Below, in pieces: positions 60,387 to 64,000 of a stretch of DNA of 64,000 bases. Within the stretch, counting starts at the first letter, position 1, and each line of letters opens with the position of its first letter. The notes beneath the pieces are model-generated. The model saw only the letters and a program-made list of their open reading frames with translations. It was not told the origin of the DNA and searched no databases. Position numbers and translations under genes: made by a program. The DNA comes from Bifidobacterium miconis (GTDB taxonomy: Bacteria; Actinomycetota; Actinomycetes; Actinomycetales; Bifidobacteriaceae), in assembly GCF_019331735.1 (NCBI RefSeq), contig NZ_JAHBBH010000004.1:1-64000 (forward strand), read 5' to 3'.

Positions 60387-61514
60387 TTACTCCGCTTCCT
60401 GCTCCGCGGCGCGGCGCTGCTCGTGGCGCCAGCGGATGCCGGCCTCGATGAACGCGTCGATATCACCGTCGAACACGGCCTGCGTCTGGCTCGTCTCGTA
60501 GCCGGTGCGCAGATCCTTGACCATCTGGTACGGATGCAGCACGTAGGAGCGCATCTGGTCGCCCCAGCTGGCCTTGATGTCGCCGGCGATCTCCTTCTTC
60601 TTCTTGGCCTCCTCCTCGTGGCGCAGCACGAGCAGTCGGGACTGGAGCACGGCCATGGCGGCGGCGCGGTTCTGGATCTGCGAACGCTCGTCCTGCATGG
60701 TCACGACGATGCCGGTGGGAAGGTGGGTGATGCGCACGGCCGAGTAGGTCGTGTTCACGCCCTGGCCGCCGGGGCCGGAGGAGCAGTACGTGTCGATGCG
60801 GATGTCGGTGTCCGGGATGTCGATGTGGTCGGTCGCCTCGACGAGCGGGACAACCTCGACCGCGGCGAAGCTTGTCTGGCGGCGGCCCTGGTTGTCGAAC
60901 GGGGAGATGCGCACGAGGCGGTGCGTGCCGCCCTCGACCGACAGGCGGCCGAACGCGTACGGTGCGTCCACTTGGAAAGTCGCGGACTTGATGCCGGCCT
61001 CTTCCGCGTACGAGGTGTCCATCACCTTGGCCTTGTAGCCGTTGCGCTCGGCCCAGCGCAGGTACATGCGCAGCAGCATCTGCGCGAAGTCGGCCGCGTC
61101 CACGCCGCCCGCGCCGGAGCGGATCGTGACGACCGCGGAGCGTTCGTCGTATTCGCCGTCGAGCAGCGTCTGGATCTCCATGTCGTCGAGATCCTTCTGG
61201 ATCTTGCCGATTTCGGTCTGCGCCTCGGCGAGCGAATCGGCGTCCTCCATCTCGCGGCCGAGCTCGACGAGCGTCTCCACGTCGTCGATGCGCTGGTTCG
61301 CGGAGTTGAGGCGGCGCAGCTGGGCCTGCGCGGCCGACAGCTTGCTCGTGATCTTCTGCGCGTTCTCGGGATCATCCCACAGGCCCGGCTCGGCGGCCTT
61401 CGTTTCGAGATCCTTGATCTCGGCCTTCAGCCGGTCCATGTCAAGGGCCTTGGCGATGGATTCGTATTTGGCGCGCGCGTCGCCGATCGCCTGATTATAG
61501 TCAAATTCTGCCAT
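60387..61514 (-). CDS. prfB: Peptide chain release factor 2
   Basis: 375 residues in one uninterrupted frame. The stop-codon recognition tripeptide SPF lies in [18 protein letters not shown], and the peptidyl-tRNA hydrolysis motif GGQ in [17 protein letters not shown]. The usual +1 frameshift site near codon 25 of many bacterial prfB genes is absent, as in other actinobacteria with single-frame prfB. It terminates translation at UGA and UAA. ftsE lies 118 bases downstream, beyond a repeat. Confidence 0.96.
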   Translation of the reverse strand: MAEFDYNQAIGDARAKYESIAKALDMDRLKAEIKDLETKAAEPGLWDDPENAQKITSKLSAAQAQLRRLNSANQRIDDVETLVELGREMEDADSLAEAQTEIGKIQKDLDDMEIQTLLDGEYDERSAVVTIRSGAGGVDAADFAQMLLRMYLRWAERNGYKAKVMDTSYAEEAGIKSATFQVDAPYAFGRLSVEGGTHRLVRISPFDNQGRRQTSFAAVEVVPLVEATDHIDIPDTDIRIDTYCSSGPGGQGVNTTYSAVRITHLPTGIVVTMQDERSQIQNRAAAMAVLQSRLLVLRHEEEAKKKKEIAGDIKASWGDQMRSYVLHPYQMVKDLRTGYETSQTQAVFDGDIDAFIEAGIRWRHEQRRAAEQEAE

Positions 61515-61623
61515 CGTATATCACCATACTTGTCGTGAGTTGTATCCGGTCGTGTTGTCCTAGGTGCGCACAATATATGCAGGAAACGCATATCCCTCGT
61601 TGGGCATGCGCGGGCAGGGTGCG

Positions 61624-61755
61624 TCAAAGACCGGCATAGATCGCCGGAATGACAAGGCTGAGCAGCATGGCGGCAGCGACGACGATGCACACCGCGCGCA
61701 TGATATTGCGGCGGCGGCGTTCGCGCTGCTCTCGTTCGGCCTTGTACTCGTTCAC
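61624..61755 (-). CDS. Possible small single-helix membrane protein
   Basis: 43 codons from GTG 61755 to TGA at 61624-61626. The product is a highly charged N-terminus (NEYKAEREQRERRRRN) followed by one hydrophobic helix (RAVCIVVAAAMLLSLVIPAIYAGL), a coherent type-II small membrane protein pattern that chance frames rarely give. No clear Shine-Dalgarno precedes the GTG, so the start is uncertain. It lies 109 bases upstream of prfB on the same strand. The function is unknown. Confidence 0.5.
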   Translation of the reverse strand: MNEYKAEREQRERRRRNIMRAVCIVVAAAMLLSLVIPAIYAGL

Positions 61756-61923
61756 AGTGCGCCATTGTAACGACTCGCCCGGATTTTACGCTCCGCGCGC
61801 ATGCCGTCGGAAAGCACGCGATTGTTCCGTCCCGTGAGGAGCGGATGGCGTGTGACGGGCGCTCAACCTATGCTGAAGACATTGGCCGAACCATTGGCCA
61901 CACGACTCGATAAGGAGCAATCA

Positions 61924-62943
61924 ATGGCAAACGAACGCACCGCATGGGGCTGGGGTCTGGCCTCAGTGGACGCGGCCGGCACCACGCTGGACGTCTGGTA
62001 TCCGCAGCTCACATTGGGCGAAGCCCCGGCAGCAGTCGATCGTCCGAACCACAACTTCGGCGCGCTCACGCACGACGACGCCGACGCGCGCGGCGTCCGC
62101 CGCGTGCCGGTCTTCACCGTCAGCGACCTCGACGCCCCGATCGCCGACGCGGCCGACGCATACCTGCGCCTGCACCTGCTCTCGCAGCGCCTCGCCAAGC
62201 CGAACACGCTCAACCTCGACGGCATCTTCGCCCAGCTCGCCAACGTCGTGTGGACCAACTACGGCCCGTTCGCCGTCGACGACTTCGCGCTGCGCAAGAT
62301 CGATGTCGAATCGGCCGCCATCACCGCAGCCGAGGCATTCGCCGCGCAGGTCGGCCTGCCGCACGCCGCGCCGGCCGCGCAGGTCAACGTGTTCTCCGTC
62401 GACAAATTCCCGCGCATGATCGACTACGTGACCCCGACCGGCGTGCGCATCGGTGACGCCGACCGCGTCCGCCTCGGCGCGCATCTGGCGGAAGGCACCA
62501 CCGTCATGCACGCCGGCTTCGTCAACTTCAACGCCGGCACGCTCGGCGTTTCCATGGTCGAAGGCCGCGTCTCGCAGGGCGTCGTCGTCGGCAACGGCTC
62601 CGACATCGGCGGCGGCGCGTCCATCATGGGCACCCTGTCCGGCGGCGGCAAGCTGCGCAACTCCATCGGCGAGCACTCGCTGCTCGGCGCGAACGCGGGC
62701 ATCGGCATCTCGCTCGGCGACAACTGCGTCGTCGAAGCGGGCCTGTACGTGACCGCCGGCACCAAGGTCACCGTCTACGACAAGGCCAAGGTCGCGGCCG
62801 GCGAACCGCTCGACGTGGTCAAGGGCGCGGATCTGTCGGGCAAGGACAACATCCTGTTCATCCGCAACTCGGTCAACGGACGCATCGAGGCGCGCTACCG
62901 CAAGACGGGGATTGAGCTTAACGAAAAGCTGCATAAGAACTGA
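61924..62943 (+). CDS. dapD: 2,3,4,5-tetrahydropyridine-2,6-dicarboxylate N-succinyltransferase
   Basis: 339 residues with AAGGAG seven bases before ATG 61924. The N-terminal half is alpha/beta; from about residue 170 a left-handed beta-helix of hexapeptide repeats runs through [27 protein letters not shown] and [24 protein letters not shown]. It fits the long actinobacterial DapD rather than the enterobacterial form. It succinylates tetrahydrodipicolinate in the diaminopimelate/lysine pathway. Confidence 0.93.
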   Translation: MANERTAWGWGLASVDAAGTTLDVWYPQLTLGEAPAAVDRPNHNFGALTHDDADARGVRRVPVFTVSDLDAPIADAADAYLRLHLLSQRLAKPNTLNLDGIFAQLANVVWTNYGPFAVDDFALRKIDVESAAITAAEAFAAQVGLPHAAPAAQVNVFSVDKFPRMIDYVTPTGVRIGDADRVRLGAHLAEGTTVMHAGFVNFNAGTLGVSMVEGRVSQGVVVGNGSDIGGGASIMGTLSGGGKLRNSIGEHSLLGANAGIGISLGDNCVVEAGLYVTAGTKVTVYDKAKVAAGEPLDVVKGADLSGKDNILFIRNSVNGRIEARYRKTGIELNEKLHKN

Positions 62944-63371
62944 TCGCACGGCGATGGAGCGTATACCGCCTTTCCTCGGCACTCGACGTGCTGAAGCACG
63001 CCTTCGGCCTCGGGCGGCGCTCTCCGCACGCATCGCCGCGCAATCAAAACTGGCCGAATCGGTTCTTATGCAACCGTCGCGGTAGGAGGATACTAAAACA
63101 ACGACCGGGGGCCGTGCGTTCGATGCCATGGACATCGATCGCACGGCCCTTTACCGTTGCGGCTCGCGTCGGCGAACGACGATGTTCGCCGGAAACGCGA
63201 GGGAAGAATGTGCCTCGCCGGCACGGAGCCGAGGATGGAGGACCGTCGCTGTTGCGGGATCGTCCGTCGTGGGCTTGGTGCCGGCATCCGATGCCGTTCC
63301 GCGGATTGCCCCGGCCGCCGTCGATTGCGGCCGCCGATGACCATGCGCGGTTCACGCAGCGGTGTCTGCCG
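62944..63371. other. Long gene-free gap / 3' untranslated region of the 36-residue gene
   Basis: 428 bases between dapD (plus) and the small gene (minus). Apart from the strong hairpin at 63095-63149, no supported gene is visible; the open frames here have no ribosome site. A transcript of the small gene would have a ~220-nt 3' region before this terminator. Confidence 0.5.
63095..63149 (-). terminator. Intrinsic terminator downstream of the 36-residue gene
   Basis: Arms 63109-63125 and 63133-63149 (GGGCCGTGCG and TCGATG blocks) pair at 16 of 17 positions around a seven-base loop. The minus strand continues with GTTGTTTTAG. It may also help end dapD transcripts on the plus strand, where CCCTTTACC follows. 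Confidence 0.7.
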
Positions 63372-63482
63372 CTACCGCCTATCGGCGATGGGGTTGATCG
63401 GATGATTGTTCTGAGCGGCGGGAACCGGGGCCCAGATGATGTTGTTGGTTGCGTATGCGACCGGACGAATGATGTCGTACAT
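63372..63482 (-). CDS. Small peptide gene (36 residues) with strong ribosome site
   Basis: ATG 63482 is preceded by AAAAGGAGCAACGCC, one of the best Shine-Dalgarno sequences in the window. The peptide starts MYDIIRPVAYATNNIIWAPV and ends NPIADRR; it is neutral to slightly basic and has no clear signal peptide or membrane helix. Part of the Shine-Dalgarno (AAAAGG) can pair with CCTTTT 51-67 bases further upstream. No longer gene follows on this strand before the terminator, so it is not an obvious leader. The function is unknown. Confidence 0.5.
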   Translation of the reverse strand: MYDIIRPVAYATNNIIWAPVPAAQNNHPINPIADRR

Positions 63483-63491
63483 GGCGTTGCT

Positions 63492-63559
63492 CCTTTTGGG
63501 ATCGTTGGTTGGTGCGGCGGGGCCGGCACGCCGACCCGTCGAACGCGGGATCCAAAAGG
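63492..63559 (-). promoter_or_regulatory. Stem that can hide the Shine-Dalgarno of the 36-residue gene
   Basis: In the minus-strand RNA, CCTTTTGGATC (from 63559-63549) can pair with GATCCCAAAAGG (63503-63492), with one bulged base. The second arm covers the AAAAGG of the ribosome site. The 45-nt loop is GC-rich. This would act as an on/off translation switch; it is a structural prediction by eye. Confidence 0.45.
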
Positions 63560-63656
63560 TCGGACGCATGGCCAAACCGCATGGTCGGGACACGCTTGTG
63601 GCATGTCCCGCCATCCACTATACGATCATCCGCTTGCATTCGCATCGTGTGTCTGC

Positions 63657-64000
63657 TCAGAACGCCGCGCGCCCCGGCACGGCCGCGAGCAACTCCTTGG
63701 TGTAGTCGTCCTGCGGGTTCAGGAACACGTCGGACACCGAACCGCTCTCCACGATCCGCCCGTGGTTGATCACGGACACAGAGTCGGCGATCTCGGCCAC
63801 CACGGCCAGATCGTGCGTGATGAACAGCATCGACAGGCCGAGACGCTCGCGCAGGTCGCGCAGCGTTTCGAGGATCTGCGCGCGCACGATCACGTCGAGC
63901 GCGGACACGGCCTCGTCGAGCACCAGGATCTCCGGTTCGAGCGCGAGCGCACGCGCGATCGCGACGCGCTGGCGCTGGCCGCCGGACAGTTCGTCCGGGT
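63657..64000 (-). CDS. Oligopeptide-type ABC transporter ATP-binding protein (3' part; runs off the right edge)
   Basis: About 114 C-terminal codons are visible. The signature (E)[16 protein letters not shown] lies at the edge, followed by Walker [14 protein letters not shown], the D-loop, and the H-loop [17 protein letters not shown]. The tail with [31 protein letters not shown] is characteristic of the OppD/OppF/DppD/DppF group. Walker B reads LDEAVSALD where DEPTSALD is common, as in many OppF-like domains. The N-terminal half, and any fused first domain, lie outside the window. Confidence 0.9.
   Translation of the reverse strand, partial: PDELSGGQRQRVAIARALALEPEILVLDEAVSALDVIVRAQILETLRDLRERLGLSMLFITHDLAVVAEIADSVSVINHGRIVESGSVSDVFLNPQDDYTKELLAAVPGRAAF

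Noticed and set aside
61424-61514. Programmed +1 frameshift in prfB
   Set aside because: The gene is a single open frame with no in-frame UGA near codon 25.
63044-63604. 186-codon minus-strand frame covering the small peptide gene region
   Set aside because: It reads through both hairpins in a different frame, without a ribosome site; the 36-codon frame has the strong Shine-Dalgarno.

Overview
The window looks like a chromosomal segment of a Bifidobacterium-type actinobacterium. It is GC-rich with strongly GC-biased third codon positions. It has the actinobacterial orders tilS-hpt-ftsH and ftsE-ftsX-(CHAP)-smpB, a single-frame prfB, an anaerobic class III ribonucleotide reductase with no class I enzyme nearby, an actinobacterial-type dapD, and carbohydrate loci built from LacI regulators, binding-protein ABC importers without their own ATPase, and cytoplasmic glycosidases. 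The genus is inferred from gene content and style, not from any database search.

Left part (1-10.1 kb): the 5' part of a giant (R)-2-hydroxyacyl-CoA dehydratase activator protein, then a sugar-uptake locus. A minus-strand operon (binding protein, two permeases, GH43 subfamily-24-like enzyme) is divergent from a GH31 glycosidase and a LacI regulator, with two palindromic operator-like sites between them. 10-17 kb: nrdD and nrdG under two NrdR-like boxes, xseA-xseB, a membrane-anchored endonuclease/exonuclease/phosphatase-fold protein and a tRNA-Arg(CCT). 17.2-18.8 kb is a gene-poor, repeat-rich accessory stretch behind the tRNA.

18.8-40.9 kb is mostly housekeeping: an esterase, a HAD phosphatase, ettA, a TesB-type thioesterase, the eroded remains of the actinobacterial folate operon (a degenerate HPPK-like protein and DUF3180 next to ftsH, with folE, folP and folB absent), ftsH, hpt, tilS, dacB, an ABC exporter, two family-2 glycosyltransferases flanking an AI-2E permease, fucO, a TauE/SafE permease and coaX. 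40.9-46 kb is a beta-galactoside locus: an orphan lipoprotein binding protein, a GH42 beta-galactosidase and a divergent LacI. It lacks permeases and has a duplicated hairpin element where they might be expected. 46-50.8 kb: an RluA-family synthase, glmS, an MNT-HEPN toxin-antitoxin-like pair, and a chimera joining an IS30 transposase N-terminus to a shortened ABC ATPase domain.

50.9-55.1 kb: a polar amino-acid ABC importer with two paralogous binding lipoproteins. 55.2-61.8 kb: the division cassette ftsE-ftsX-CHAP hydrolase-smpB downstream of prfB, with an unusually long FtsE. 61.9-64 kb: dapD, a lone 36-codon gene whose Shine-Dalgarno sequence can pair with an upstream arm, and the 3' part of a peptide-type ABC ATPase. 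Dispersed palindromic repeats punctuate many intergenic gaps.
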